Assembly (NCBI GenBank): GCA_023515745.1
Contig: JALECJ010000254.1
Span: forward strand, 434,001-498,000
DNA: 64,000 bases
Origin: Amoeboaphelidium protococcarum
Lineage: Eukaryota; Aphelidiomycota; Aphelidea
Direction of reading: 5' to 3'
The position numbers and the translations under genes are program-made. The first letter of the stretch is position 1, and each line of letters opens with the position of its first letter. The notes beneath the pieces were generated by a model that had not been told where the DNA came from, made no database searches, and saw only the letters and a list, made by a program, of their open reading frames with translations. Positions 22,398-34,955 of the stretch are shown in pieces.

Positions 22398-25300
22398 TCA
22401 ACCGCGATGAGCAGTCCAAGACGACGGCATATTACTGGTGGATGATGAAGAGCTAGTAGACTAAGTATTTCCGAATATACTTGGCTTGCTTTGAGCTGCA
22501 GCTCCAAAGAGACTTCCTCCACCCTGACCAATTGAAGTCTACTGCGTACTAAAGCCACCGAAACCGCCAGTCTATTAGGCTTAACTATTATTCACCCCAC
22601 CGGCGGTAGAAAAAGCAGACTGACCAAACACTCCGACATTTTACTACGGCGAAGCAACAGAGCCAAACTTTGGCATATTAGAAGCCATCTGGCTAAAGCC
22701 AGTTTAGCCGAATGAACTTTACTACTGATTTGATTACTGGCTCTACTAAGTAGCAAATAATGGTTATCCAAATCCTGAAGTACTGAAAGCAGATTACCCA
22801 AATGGCGGAGGAGCAGGTGTCTGAAAAGGATTTTATCCAAATGCAGGTGTACCAAAAGGCGGAGTGCCAACTTATTAAGTTTTCTACTACTGCTGATTAT
22901 CACCAAAGGGAGTACTAGCAAAGGCAGTAGTAGCGTTTTGATTCTGCGACTATTGCTCGGTACCAAAAGCAAAAGCAGAAGGCTTCAATGGAGTCTAAAA
23001 TGGAGTGCCAAAAGATTGATTAGAGGTTGACGCACCAAAGTTCACGGGTGATTAATTGGCTTAAAAGGTAGCCACCTGTTATGGCTCTTCTGCATCAGAC
23101 ATCAAATTGTCATCATCTTACGCCACTGCTTAATCGTTCTTCGAAGGCAACACTTCAATTGCATCACCAACAACAGATTCGTTCACATTCTCATCGGCAT
23201 TCTAACTTCCATCAGCATCCATAGTCTCTTAGAATCCACTAAAAGAGAATGTTTACTGTTCCGGTTGCTCATCTTGAACCTATGACACTTCTCCCTCCTC
23301 AAATGAGCTAATTTATTAAGCATCTTGCTCTTATGCCGCAGTTGACTCCACTGCCTGAGTCAAAGTCTCATGATCATCTTCTCCCTGAGGCTTATCAGCA
23401 CCTAGGACTTCTTCACCATCAGCGTCTACATCCTGGCCTCCTTCTGACGATATTTCAGATTTTTCTAAGTCTTTACTCTCCACTTCATCTTTATCATCAT
23501 TGTCTTTCAATGATGCCACCTCAGGAGCATTCAATTTAATATCTTCTTTCTTGGTAGGGGATTACAGCGCGGAAGTTGAACTACCAAAATTAAACAGAGA
23601 CGGCGCATTAGATACTTTAGGTTTTTCTGCTTATCCAAATGATTGACCAAAGGAAAATAGAGGCTTATCAGGAACTGCAGGCTGCTATTGTTACTCTTCC
23701 TTTTGCTTGCTACCAAAAAAGCTAAATGGTGACTTTACTGCGGGTTAAGGACTAGGAGAAGCTGCAACCTCTTTAGCAAAGTCAGAAGACTTGGTCGACG
23801 AGCCAAAGGCGCCAAATAGATTCTAAATCGCTGGTTTTACAGGAGAAGCAGCAATAGAATCCTCCTTCTTCGCAGTAGTCTTTTAACTATCCACGTTTGA
23901 TAATGAAGGCAACTATTTTGACTGGTCAAATGACGGCAAAACGCTTGACAAATGCTTAGATGCTACAGCTGAATCCGCCTTGTCACTTTTACGATCATTC
24001 TCAACTTCCACCACCTTTGCAATGACTGGCTTATCCCTTAACTTGCGCAGTAACTCAAGCCGGCACCTAATATTCTAAAGACTCTGCACAGGCTGCAAGT
24101 GATCAAACTTGATCTCACTTGGTTAAAAATCACCACTCTTAGCTAGTCTCCGCAATTTAGAAAAATCAGCTTTTGGCTTAGAGCCACTGCAAGAGTCTAG
24201 TTGATCACCATCCAATAATTTAGATGGCAACTCTAAATCTTTATCTTCCAAATTTAATCTCTTCATACAAGTATCGATCTGGCTCTGTAATTTGGAAATC
24301 GCATCAGTCTTGGCAGCAGCGGCAACACTCAAATTCTTGATAGTCTATAGAATAGCCTACGTGGATTCACAGCCATTCTAAGCATTCTCCTTCTCAGAAC
24401 TCTCGTCGTTATCATCATTAAACTCTACTTTTTAACTCTTTATCAAGGACAGTACTGATTTTAACTGCTCAATTTTAGTCTTGACATCTTAAGCTTCTTT
24501 CAAAACTTTATCGTGAATCAAAGATTACTCCGGGCTCAGGCTGTTCTCGTGAGCAAACTTGGCGAATTTGTTCTACGTTACAGAATGCTTCAATTACCGT
24601 TCAATCTAATCCACTCTTAACTAGCACAGTATCATTTCCTCCCTCATAGATTACAGTGGATCACCATACTGTCCAATGTCGTGTTAAATTCTCATTTAAA
24701 ACTCTAATCTTTGCTGACAGTCCTTATCTTAATTGGATAATCTCTTCTTAAAGTCCTGGCTGCAAACTTGTTCAGTATTCTTCAAACTCTGATCAAGCTG
24801 AGACTTCAAATGTTTCAACCCATTCTTTATCATAGCAGCCGTGTAGTTGATAGGCTCAATTAACTCGACTGGGCCATTAACTACCACTTTGACAAACTCG
24901 CTATTCTACACTTGAGCATTCGTTGATGAAGCGGCACTCTGCTAAATCTCATATTACAATTTTGCATAGTGATCAACAGCATCAGGCAAAGTCATGTCAG
25001 TATTTTGACAAACTACCTTGTAAGCAAGCATGATGTTAGTTTCAGTAAGAACATATACAATAGGAAGCTTGCGCCAGCTGACACTCTCCACATCTTCCAG
25101 CTCTTCTTCGCTCCATTCCAGATTACCATCACCCTTTGGAGGCAATAGCACCGCAACAGCCAGACATGACACGTCAATAACTTCATCAGTGACAGGCATC
25201 TCAATCCTGGCGGTCTCATCTAAATCGATCAATTTAAGTTCTCCACTATGAAGATCATTCAATACGACAGGCACATCATTACTTCCTGTAAATCCACAAA

Positions 25301-26093
25301 ATAATAGTGACGCATCTTCATTTAACCACAAACTCTGGACATGAGACTCCATAGGATTAGTCAAGTCTGGATGCGCCCAATACAAATCTTCTCCAATCTC
25401 CGTAAATGTCAACTCTTTTGTGGAGTATAGCCCAAATTTCAACTCTAAATCTCCATCATTCTGAAAATACGAGAGCAAGTAACCATTTGCCGTCTAGATT
25501 ATATTCTCCACTTGGAAGCACTGCAGAATCTCACCATAATCTTCTTTCAACTAGCACTTTCCATCTGTAATTTAATACTCTTTCAATTCATTATTAGCTG
25601 TCATCAATGCAAGGATTGACTGTTTAATGCGGACAGTCCACTTCACAACATTATCATCAATCCCCTTCAACAGCTGCAACTCTTAGGACTTTAATACGTA
25701 TAAAAACTCTTTAGCAGTATGAATAACTGTCATGCTATACATAGAGAGGACTTCTTATATACCACGAACTAAATGTTTAACCTTCAACTCTAGAGACGCA
25801 GAAGAGTATAGGAATAGTTCTTTCTCAGTCCATACGATGAGCAAATCCAGGCCATCACTGAACTTACACGCAGCATTGGCGTGTGGGAGCTCTATGACAT
25901 TCTCATCCGACAATACTGGGTCTTCCTCAGCTCCTATTGATTCAAAAGGCTACAATACAACCGCATCCATCTAGCATACAGCTAACAAGCCATACTTGCT
26001 ACTCACACCCAGTATAGAATCAGACTATCGAGATTGTGAGAGAGAGACTTCACATTGTCCACACTGTATCAATTTCAACTCTAAATCTGCCAT
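22398..26093 (-). CDS. NUP159: FG nucleoporin of the NUP214/Nup159 type
   Basis: Single-exon, 1231 aa, ATG 26093-26091 to TGA 22400-22398. The N-terminal ~370 residues look like a seven-bladed beta-propeller (VLSMYSMTVIHTAKEFLYV, WLNEDASLLFCGFTGSNDV), a Dbp5-docking platform in this family. A long helical/coiled-coil region follows at about 390-690. FG motifs then appear: NLFGAFGSS near 757, PLFSFGQSFGQ near 811, and a dense run from about 1010 to 1190 (FGTPAFGQ, PPFGQSAF, SGFGQPLF). NUP214/Nup159 sits on the cytoplasmic face of the pore and helps remodel exported mRNPs. The FG segments are packed with TAG/TAA Gln codons. Distinguishing it from other large FG Nups rests on the propeller-coil-FG order. 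Confidence 0.82.
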
Positions 26094-26360
26094 TTACACT
26101 TGACCTTAATCTTGTGATTACAAAGTAGAATTAAATATAAAAGCAACTTGAATGAGAGAAAGATGTAAGGGACAAAGTTTCGAGAGTAGTCGGAAGAACG
26201 AGAGCGAAAGCGCGTCAAATAACGTTGGGAGAGAAAGGGAGAGAGAGCGTGTGTAATAAATACTCCGCTTGATTTCAACTTAAGCTAAATCGTCGTGTCT
26301 CCTTTGTTTCCTCTTTACAGACAATCACCAATTTTGAAACACATCTTGTACCTGAACATT
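26094..26360. promoter_or_regulatory. Divergent promoter region, NUP159 / RING
   Basis: 267 bp with a GAGAGAAAGGGAGAGAGAG run near 26230-26250, the same kind of purine tract as in other 5' regions here. Confidence 0.35.
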
Positions 26361-27169
26361 ATGTTTGATCTAGTATAACGCGTAAGATATTCGATTAATA
26401 CACCCATATATATATATAAAGTTATCTGTTGTACAATTGTAGACGGAGTCTGAAAGTTCCTCAAGTACATATTTGGAGCCACGTTGTCCTGTGTGTAAAG
26501 TTTTGTAAACTCAAGTGCAAGTCTATCCTTGTGGACACGAGTTTTGTGAACCATGCTTCAAGGATACTTGCCCTTTCAAAAGATTATTCTTTAGCAAGCA
26601 GAAATGTGCTATATGCTCCAAAGTATGTATATCATCAAAATTGATTACTGAAATACTAGTCATCAGGCTCTCATGTGTAGTTAATAACAATGGTGAAACG
26701 TGATTGTTGGAGTTCTGAAACGCTCGGACGTGATCAAATCGCAAACGATCCTCCACAATAAACTCTGATAGTGCCGTAAGATATGCCTCTGATTATTTGT
26801 CACGATAAATTTGCGCATGGTGTAAAGTCAACTATACAAGAAATTGACCTTGCACACTCATCAAATGATTCTGATCCTGTTAATTAGCGCGGTGGTGGTA
26901 TAATCCATCGAATATGTGATCGTATCTTTGGAAGAAAACAGTCTCAGAATAAACAAGACGCGACTTCAGACGACTCTAATGTTTAAACATCACCGGCGCT
27001 GATTATCAATCCTCAGACTGCAGTGCAAGTTCGTCCGATTAATCATTCGCGTTCGTTGTCGATTAAATTGAGTAATCCGGTTTCCTCATAGGATAATCTA
27101 CAACACGGCAATGAAATTCCGGAGAATGGTGTCATAATTGATAGCTTTAGTTATACTTTGTCAAATTGA
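26361..27169 (+). CDS. RING-finger protein, 229 aa
   Basis: Three exons: 26361-26381 (7 codons), 26443-26622 and 26681-27169. Introns are 26382-26442 (61 nt, with an AT repeat) and 26623-26680 (58 nt), both GTA...GTAG and phase 0. A C3HC4 RING spans residues 22-65: C22PVC25, C37GH39, C42-x2-C45 and C62AIC65. The RING is read through TAA codons as Gln. RING-HC domains recruit E2 enzymes for ubiquitin transfer. The rest is polar, Ser/Asn/Gln-rich and without recognised domains. Reading through intron 2 instead would stop at TGA 26701, so the spliced model is preferred. Specific family unknown. Confidence 0.78.
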
Positions 27170-27397
27170 AAAGCGTTACGTTACGTGTTTAGTGAATGAG
27201 GTTAAATGATCAATGTTTTGTATGAAAAAGCTTTAGTGCGCAGAAAGCTTAAATTAATTTGATGAATACAACGCTCAACTAGCAGTAATGCTGGAAAATG
27301 TAATGATTCAAATTTTTTAACACAATTTTATTATTCACCTCAATCTCACTTTTCAAATCAATCCTATTAGTCACACACATTATTCAAAACAGCACAA
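27170..27397. other. Convergent intergenic spacer
   Basis: AT-rich 228 bp between convergent stops. Nothing recognised. Confidence 0.3.
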
Positions 27398-30226
27398 TCA
27401 CATCGTTAAATAAAACACTCCAAAAAGCAGAACGGTCAGAGCAACAATCACTTCCAACCCAAAGTTAAAATTGATTCTTAAAGGCTAAGATCCACTGCTG
27501 CTGCTAGTCTACTGAGACATCGCTGCGGTTTGTAAACGGTAAACAGAATCCGGATTTGCACACAAAGGAAAATTCGGACTTAAATTAATCTGCAATGGTC
27601 CAGCTGCACTCTCAGCGAATAATGGGCCCCAAACTACACCAGGTCCAGCATTAACCTTAGCAAGTGGTGCCAAAACCATACCGCGGACACCTACTCCACT
27701 AATTTATAGAGATGTGGCATTAGGAAAGTTGAAGATGGCAGGAATATCTTTCAGCGATTCCATGTTCATATTGACAAATCCACCAGCGGACCCGAAGATG
27801 TTAAACACCAGGATGGTATTGCTAGTAGCACCTTTAATCGCAAAATCATTGACTACTCTATCAGTAAACATGGATCCATTCTAGATATTAATCACTTCAT
27901 AGCGATTAAGACCACCAATCTAGATAGTCATCAAACCATACCTGACATTAACACTCAGAGTAGTGGGAACCCAAGATGCCATCTTCTGCGACAACTGGAT
28001 TAACTTCTAATTAATGGTATCGAAATTGATAAAATTAGGAACTTTCCTTAAGCTACACTCCTGCTCCAAAACATAACCGATATTGTTATTGGGCAAAGAA
28101 GGCTTGGCAGTCGAATCATCACCAACAACAATATTACCATAATAGTTACGACCAGTCAACCAATTGACCAATTTACCGCCAATGACCAATGTTGCTGATT
28201 TACATTCATCAATGCCATACAGCTAGTCAGCGATAGAGAAGCCGCCAGCAAAAGCTGCATCTCCACCAACAGCCAATCTTCCTTGAACATCTGAACTAGC
28301 AGAATACGAACCACTAAAGAAGGCATTAAAAGGATATGCGCCACCAACATCAATACAAGTAGGAGTAGGCAGAGGGGTATAGGTGGTGGTAGTGGATGGA
28401 ATAGTAGAAGTGGAAGTAGCCAGTACAGTAACAGTACTAGTGCTGAAGATAGTCGTAGTAATGGTGGTACCAGATTCAGTGATAGTCTACGTCATGGTAT
28501 AGGTTTGTGTCTAAAACACAGTAGACGTTTGTATAATAGTGGTGGCAGCAACAGTAACAGTCACAGTAACCTACGGCAGAGTTATAGACTTGGTCTCAGT
28601 AACAGTAACAGGAGCTTATGTAATAGTAATATAGGAAGTCACTGGCGGTCCACCACCACCTCCACTAACAGTAACAGTCTCTGTAATTCTCTCTGTAGTT
28701 GTGATATAGCTATACAAAGTCTACATCACTGTTTAGGTCATAAATGAGGTTACAGTGGTCAAAGCAGTCTCACCAGGGATAAAGGTAATGATAGTAGTTG
28801 GCACCAGCACAGTAGAAGTGACAGTACTAAAGATGGTGGTAGAGATAGTAGAGTACACAGGAGAAGTCTCAGTCACAGTTACCAAAGACGTCTAAGTGAT
28901 AGTCAACGCAGTAGTAACCGTGGTAGCAGGCTAATTAACAGTAACAGTCACAGGGCAAGAGGTGACATACTAAATATTAGTTGTAGTCACTGTCTAAGTA
29001 CCAGTTATAGTAACGATTCCAGTGCTCGTTATGTAGCTAGTAATCACTTGACCATCTTCAGTGACAGTTAAAGTGGTTACAGTACCAGGCAGAGTGGACG
29101 TCTCAGTTATGGTGAAGGTAGATGCAGGCAGATACGTAGTGGTAGTTTCAGTATTAGTTATAAACTGCGTGTTGGTAATTGTCAGAGTAGTAGTAACCGG
29201 AGGTTTTTCAACTGTTACAAAATAAACAGTAATAACCGGCGGCAATGTGATCAGACTTGTGATAGTTCTCCGTGGCAGTGTGATAGTAGTAGTAACAGGA
29301 TACGACACGGTTCTAGTAATAAATGAAGTCACAGGCTGAGGACGGATAATTATATTCGAGGTGACAACATGAGAAACAGTTGTCGTCCTAGTTAACGTGA
29401 CAGGTGGCAGCTAAATGATACTAGTCCTAATAATCGTACTGAATAAAGTACTTACCACAGTCTTAGTAATCGTCGATGTGACAGTGACAGGCTGCGGTGG
29501 AGTACTTCCACAGTCATCAGAAGCACACAACTCTCCACTAGATACAGCGTGAGCAACTAAGTTCACAGTACGTTTACTGTCCCAGCCAGTAAAGGTAAAC
29601 GTCACATCTTTACCATCGCACTAACCAACATCACAATCCTTTCGACAAGCAGGATTATTAGACCAGCCATTAGTACTGCAGGAAAATGAGTGCTGATAAA
29701 CTTCTTTTAAGGGGAAATAGCTAACATAGAGCTCGACTGAGCGGAACGTCTTCTTACACTTCTTATAGCCAACATAACGGACAGTAATCGTGCCAGAACA
29801 GGAGAACTTTACTTGCACAGTGCCAACAGCTCTACCTTTACTAAGGTCATTGTTATCAGCATTCATGTACAGAATGTGAGAGTTCCAGCTTTCACTGCAT
29901 TTCAAATTACTTATTTGCCAGCCAAAGAGATGGTTGGTCAATCTCAGCTAGATGAAAGAGGTATCACCATGAGCAAAAATCGTCTACCAATCACACGAAG
30001 GGCTCGAAGGAGGACTGAAAGCAGGTGGTGCGCCGACAGGATTCCAGTTGAAGACACGCTTATCCAAAGAACCATTATTCAGCGGCTTATAAGTCGGAAT
30101 AGGAGAACGGCGCTTTCTCTGCAGCAGCGGGGAGTCATTGAACCAGTCACTCTTCTCAAAGACAAAGACTTGCAAGACAACAGCTATAGCTATTACAAAA
30201 CCAGCATAAGACCAGTTGAAACCCAT
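27398..30226 (-). CDS. Thr-rich surface protein with choice-of-anchor A domain, copy 1
   Basis: Single-exon, 942 aa, ATG 30226-30224 to TGA 27400-27398. Residues 5-25 form a hydrophobic N-terminal signal or anchor (YAGFVIAIAVVLQVFVF), followed by QRKRRSP, a possible dibasic cleavage site. A Cys-containing domain follows to about 215. A long Thr/Val/Ile repeat region (about 220-610) has units such as YLPASTFTITETSTLPG, likely heavily O-glycosylated. From about 624 the choice-of-anchor A fold has IDVGGAYPFNAFFSGSY, VQGRLAVGGDAAFAGGFS, LVNWLTGRNYYGNIVVGDD and AGPGVVWGPLFAESAAGP. A C-terminal hydrophobic helix (VIVALTVLLFGVFYLTM) ends the protein. It is probably a cell-surface protein or adhesin; function is inferred only from domain type. 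First of three tandem paralogues. Confidence 0.85.
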
Positions 30227-31299
30227 GATTATTATACAGATAGATATCTCACAAAGAAGTTTATACTACTATACAAACGGACGGCGGTAGAGAGTATAAA
30301 TCGATGAAACAACAACAATGGGTCGGAATTTTTGAGCCAAACAAACAAAAGACTGACTAAGCAGCGGGAGAATTTAAATGCTCGGCCGAGAGCCCATTGT
30401 CTGATGCTGAAACAAGCGCGCGAGAGGCTGCAAACAAACCAACTTTCGTTTCTCCTTTCTGCTCTACTGTGCGGAGGGCCAGTCTGCGTATCGTTTCTTG
30501 CTTTACCGAGCGCTACTTGCTCTGCATTCAGTATGCGTATTATATATTTGGGTTCCTTTTTATGTACAGTAGATACAGGTAGCTACCGGAATGTAGTATT
30601 CCAAGTCTGCTTCATATTCATAAAGGAATTTGAGATTCCTTAAATATGGATTTTATCTACTCAGGCAAGAAAAATTTGTCGCGATTCATTAACCATGAGA
30701 CGACGCAGAGTAGTATACGCTTTATCTTCGTCTGATTTCCAAATTCCAAAGGATCCGTGGAGTTTACAGTAGCTTAAATGCCGTAGGAGCATATCTTTTC
30801 AACCTTTAATTTGTGTAAACAATTGAAAGTTCGAATCAATACAACTATTTAAACAGATGTGTTTGACGCGTACTATTCGTGATTATTCAAGAGATTGACA
30901 TTACATACTCACACTGTAAGACTTTTTTCTAACGCCTCGGTTTGTCAAACGGAACAAGGATCGTATTTCGTTGAATAAAAGACTTCTACTGGGTAAGATC
31001 GGATATCAGATGACGTATAGATAAAGACTACCCAGCGAAGCGCCGATTATTAATGCTTAAACTACAGTCTAATATTGCCCGAAAAGTTATTTGTGTTTTA
31101 ACTCTATTATATTGAATTCTCCAGTATTACCGTGATACGATGATGATATGTATGGAAACGTCAAAATCGATGGTTTTGGCTTAAAGTTGCTTAACTAAAA
31201 TTTGTGTGGCCAGTTTAGAGAATGGAGAATTATGATCAAGTTATTGACCTATAGGTTATCATTAACAAACATCAGCACACATTATATACTACAATACTC
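30227..31299. other. Spacer between surface paralogues 1 and 2
   Basis: About 1.07 kb. The 300-400 bp next to the copy-1 start match the segment upstream of copy 2 (34129 onward), including TAGATATCTCACAAAGAAG, so the promoter was duplicated with the gene. No separate gene recognised. Confidence 0.4.
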
Positions 31300-34128
31300 T
31301 CAAATCGTTAAATAAAACATTCCAAAAAGAAGCACAGTCAAAGCTCCAATCACTTCCAACCCAAAGTTAAAATTGATTCTTAAAAGCTAAGATCCACTGC
31401 TGCTGCTAGTCTACTGAGACATCGCTGCAGTTTACAAGCCGTAAATAGAATCAGGATTAGGACATAATGGGAATTCTGGAACCAGATTAATCTGCAAAGG
31501 TCCAGCAGCACTTTCAGCATAAACTGGGCCCCAAACAACGCCTGGTCCAGCATTAACCTTAGCAATTGGTGCCAAAACCATACCACGGACACCTACTCCA
31601 CTGATTTGTAGAGATGTGGCATTAGGAAAGTTGAAGATGGTAGGAATATCTTTCAGCGATTCCATGTTCATATTGACGAATCCACCAGCAGACCCAAAAA
31701 TGTTAAACACCAGGATGGTATTGCTAGTAGCACCTTTAATCGCAAAATCATTGACCACTCTATCAGTAAACATGGATCCATTCTAAATATTAATTACTTC
31801 ATAGCGATTCAGACCACCAACCTAGATAGTCATCAAACCATACCTGACATTAACACTCAAAGCAGTAGGAACCCAAGATGCCATCGTCTAGGACAATTTG
31901 ATCAACTTTTGACTAATAGCAGTAAAATCTATAAAGTTAGGAATTTTCTTTATAGAACACTCCTGCTCCAAAACATAACCGATATTATTGTTGGGTACAG
32001 AAGGCTTGGCAGTCGAATCATCACCAACAACAATATTACCATAATAGTTACGACCAGTCAACCAATTGACCAATTTACCGCCAATGACTAATGTAGCTGA
32101 TTTACATTCATCGATGCCATAGAGCTAGTCAGCGATAGAGAAGCCGCCAGCAAAAGCTGCATCACCACCAACAGCTAGTCTTCCTTGAACATCAGAGCTA
32201 GCAGAGTACGAGCCACTAAAGAACGCATTAAAAGGATATGCTCCACCAACATCAATACAAGTAGGAGTAGGCAGAGGGGTATAGGTGGTAGTAGTGGATG
32301 GAATAGTAGAAGTGGAGGTAGCCAGTACAGTAACAGTACTAGTGCTGAAGATAGTCGTAGTAATGGTGGTACCAGATTCAGTGATAGTCTACGTCATGGT
32401 ATAGGTTTGTGTCTAAAACACAGTAGACGTTTGTATAATAGTGGTGGCAGCAACAGTAACAGTCACTGTAACCTACGGCAGAGTTATAGACTTGGTCTCA
32501 GTAACAGTAACAGGAGCTTATGTAATAGTAATATAGGAAGTCACTGGCGGTCCACCGCTACCTCCGCTAACAGTAACAGTCTCAGTAAGTCTCTCTGTAG
32601 TTGTGATGAAGCTGTACAACGTCTACATCACTGTCTAAGTCATAAATGAGGTTACAGTGGTCAAAGCAGTCTCACCAGGGATAAAGGTAATGATAGTAGT
32701 TGGCACCAGCACAGTAGACGTTGTCGTACTAAAGATTGTGGTAGAGATAGTAGAGTACACCGGAGAAGTCTCAGTCACAGTTACCAAAGACGTCTAAGTA
32801 ATAGTCAACGAAGTCGTAATCGTGGTAGCAGGCTAATTAACAGTAACAGTCACAGGGCCAGATGTAATGTACTAGATATTAGTTGTAGTCACTGTCTCAG
32901 TACCAGTTATAGTGATTATTCCAGTGCTTGTTATGTAGCTAGTAATCACTTGACCATCTTCAGTAATAGTTAAAGTGGTTACCGTCCCAGGCAGAGTGGA
33001 AGTCTCAGTTATGGTGAAGGTAGATGCAGGCAGATACGTAGTGGTAGTTTCAGTATTAGTAACAAACTGCGTGTTGGTAATTGTCAGAGTAGTAGTAACC
33101 GGAGGTTTTTCAACTGTTACAAAATAAACAGTAATAACCGGCGGCAATGTGATCAGACTTGTGATAGTTCTGGGTGGCAGTGTGATAGTAGTAGTAACAG
33201 GATACGACACACTTCTTGTGATATAGGACGTCACGGGCGGAGGACGGATAATTATAGTCGAGGTGACAACATGAGAAACACTTGTTGTCCTCGTTATAGT
33301 GACAGGTGGCAGCTAAATGATACTAGTCCTAATAATCGTACTGAATAAAGTACTTACCACAGTCTTAGTTATCGTCGATGTGACAGTGACAGTCTGCGGT
33401 GGAGTACTTCCACAGTCATCAGAAGCACACAACTCTCCATTAGATACAGCGTGGGCAACAAAGTACACAGTACGTCTACTGTCCCAGCCAGTAAAGGTAA
33501 ACGTCACATCTTTACCATCGCACTGGCCACCATCACAATCCTTTCGACAAGCAGGATCATTAGATCTTGCATTGGGGCTGCAAGTAAATTAACTTGGATT
33601 CAGAGAAGGGCAGCTAGAGTACCCAACATGGAAATTGATCTAGCGGAAAGTCTTCTTACACTTCTTATAGCCAACATAACGGACAGTGATAGTGCCAGTA
33701 CAAGAGAACTTGACCTGCACAGTGCCAACAGCTCTACCTCTATTGCAATCATTGTTATCAGCATTCATGTACAGAATGTTAGAGTCCCAGCTTTCACTGC
33801 ATCTCAAACTACTTCTCTGCCAGCCCCAGAGACTGTTGGTCAATCTCAGCTGGATGAAAGAGGTATCACCATAAGCAAAAATCGTCTAGCGATCACACGA
33901 AGCGCTCGAAGGAGGCGAGTAGGAAGGTGGTGAGTAGGAAGGAGGCCAGTAGAAAGTACGCTTATCCAACGTACCATTATTTAGTGGCTTATAAGTCGGA
34001 ATTGGGGAACGGCGCTTTCTCTGCAGCAGCGGAGAGTCATTGAACCAGTCATTCTTCTCAAAGACAAAGACTTGCAAGACAACAGCTATAGCTATTACAA
34101 ACCCAGCATAAGACCAATTGAAACCCAT
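31300..34128 (-). CDS. Thr-rich surface protein with choice-of-anchor A domain, copy 2
   Basis: Single-exon, 942 aa, ATG 34128-34126 to TGA 31302-31300, the same length as copy 1 and close to it along the whole protein. It keeps the N-terminal hydrophobic segment, the QRKRRSP site, the Cys-rich domain (CSGT/CTGTITVRYVGYKKCKK), the Thr-rich repeats and the choice-of-anchor A domain (NNIGYVLEQECSIKKIP; GMVLAPIAKVNAGPGVVWG). The C-terminal helix is VIGALTVLLFGMFYLTI. It differs most in the proline segment after the N-terminal region (YSPPSYSPPSS) and in the early Cys-domain. Copies 1 and 2 look like the younger pair. Confidence 0.85.
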
Positions 34129-34955
34129 GACTATTATACAGATAGATATCTCACAAAGAAGTTTATACTACTATACAAACGTATGGAGTTAGAAAGTATG
34201 AATCTTGTGAAACAACAACAACAATGGGTTGGAGACTTTGCGGAAAACAAAAAGACTGACTCAGCAGCGGGAGAATTTATATGTTGGGCCGAGCGGCCAT
34301 TGCCTGAAGCTGAAACAAGCGCTCGCGAGTCTGCAAACAAACCAACTTTCGTTTCACCTCGCTGTACTGTGCAGCGGGCCAGACTGCGTATCTTCCCGTG
34401 CTTTACGCAGCACTACTTGCTCTGCTTGCATTCGGTGTTAGGGAAGATTTGAGCTCCTTTTTCATTTGATTACAGGTGGCTACCGAAATGTAGGTTTTCA
34501 AGTCTGTTACTCATTCATAGAGTCTATAAAAGATTGACATTGCATACTCAAACTGTTATACTATTTGCTAACGCTCTAGTTTGTTACAATGCATCTGGGA
34601 CGCATTTCGTTGAATTGAAGGCTCCAATCGGGTAAAATGAGACATCGGATTACGTATACATAAGCACTTCCACGTGCCGACTGTTTATTTACAAGCTAGT
34701 GTTTATATGGTTTTCGCAAATACTTCTGTGTGTTCAGAGTTTTTTGAATTGAAATATTCGGTTTCACCATTAAAGCATGCATACAGTAGTATAATGCTAT
34801 AAATGGAAGCAGTGTCAAAAAGTAATATATTTAGCTTTAAATTGCTAACCTCAGACTTTTGTGTATATAATTAATAGACTGAAGAATTATAATCAAATCA
34901 CTATTCAATAGTTCTTTATTAATCCACATAATCACACATCATACATACGATACTT
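34129..34955. other. Spacer between surface paralogues 2 and 3
   Basis: About 0.83 kb. Its left part repeats the copy-1 upstream segment. No gene recognised. Confidence 0.4.

Noticed and set aside
30332-30643. 103-codon plus-strand frame between surface paralogues
   Set aside because: Its counterpart upstream of copy 2 is shifted and shortened, so the similarity is due to promoter duplication, not protein conservation.
30800-30840. Possible tRNA T-arm (GTTCGAATC)
   Set aside because: No matching acceptor stem, anticodon arm or D-arm could be drawn around it.
32185-32649. Plus-strand Ser/Asn/Arg-rich frames, repeated at 35841-36305 and 28505-28747
   Set aside because: Antisense of the Thr/Val repeats in the three surface proteins; conservation follows from the paralogy.
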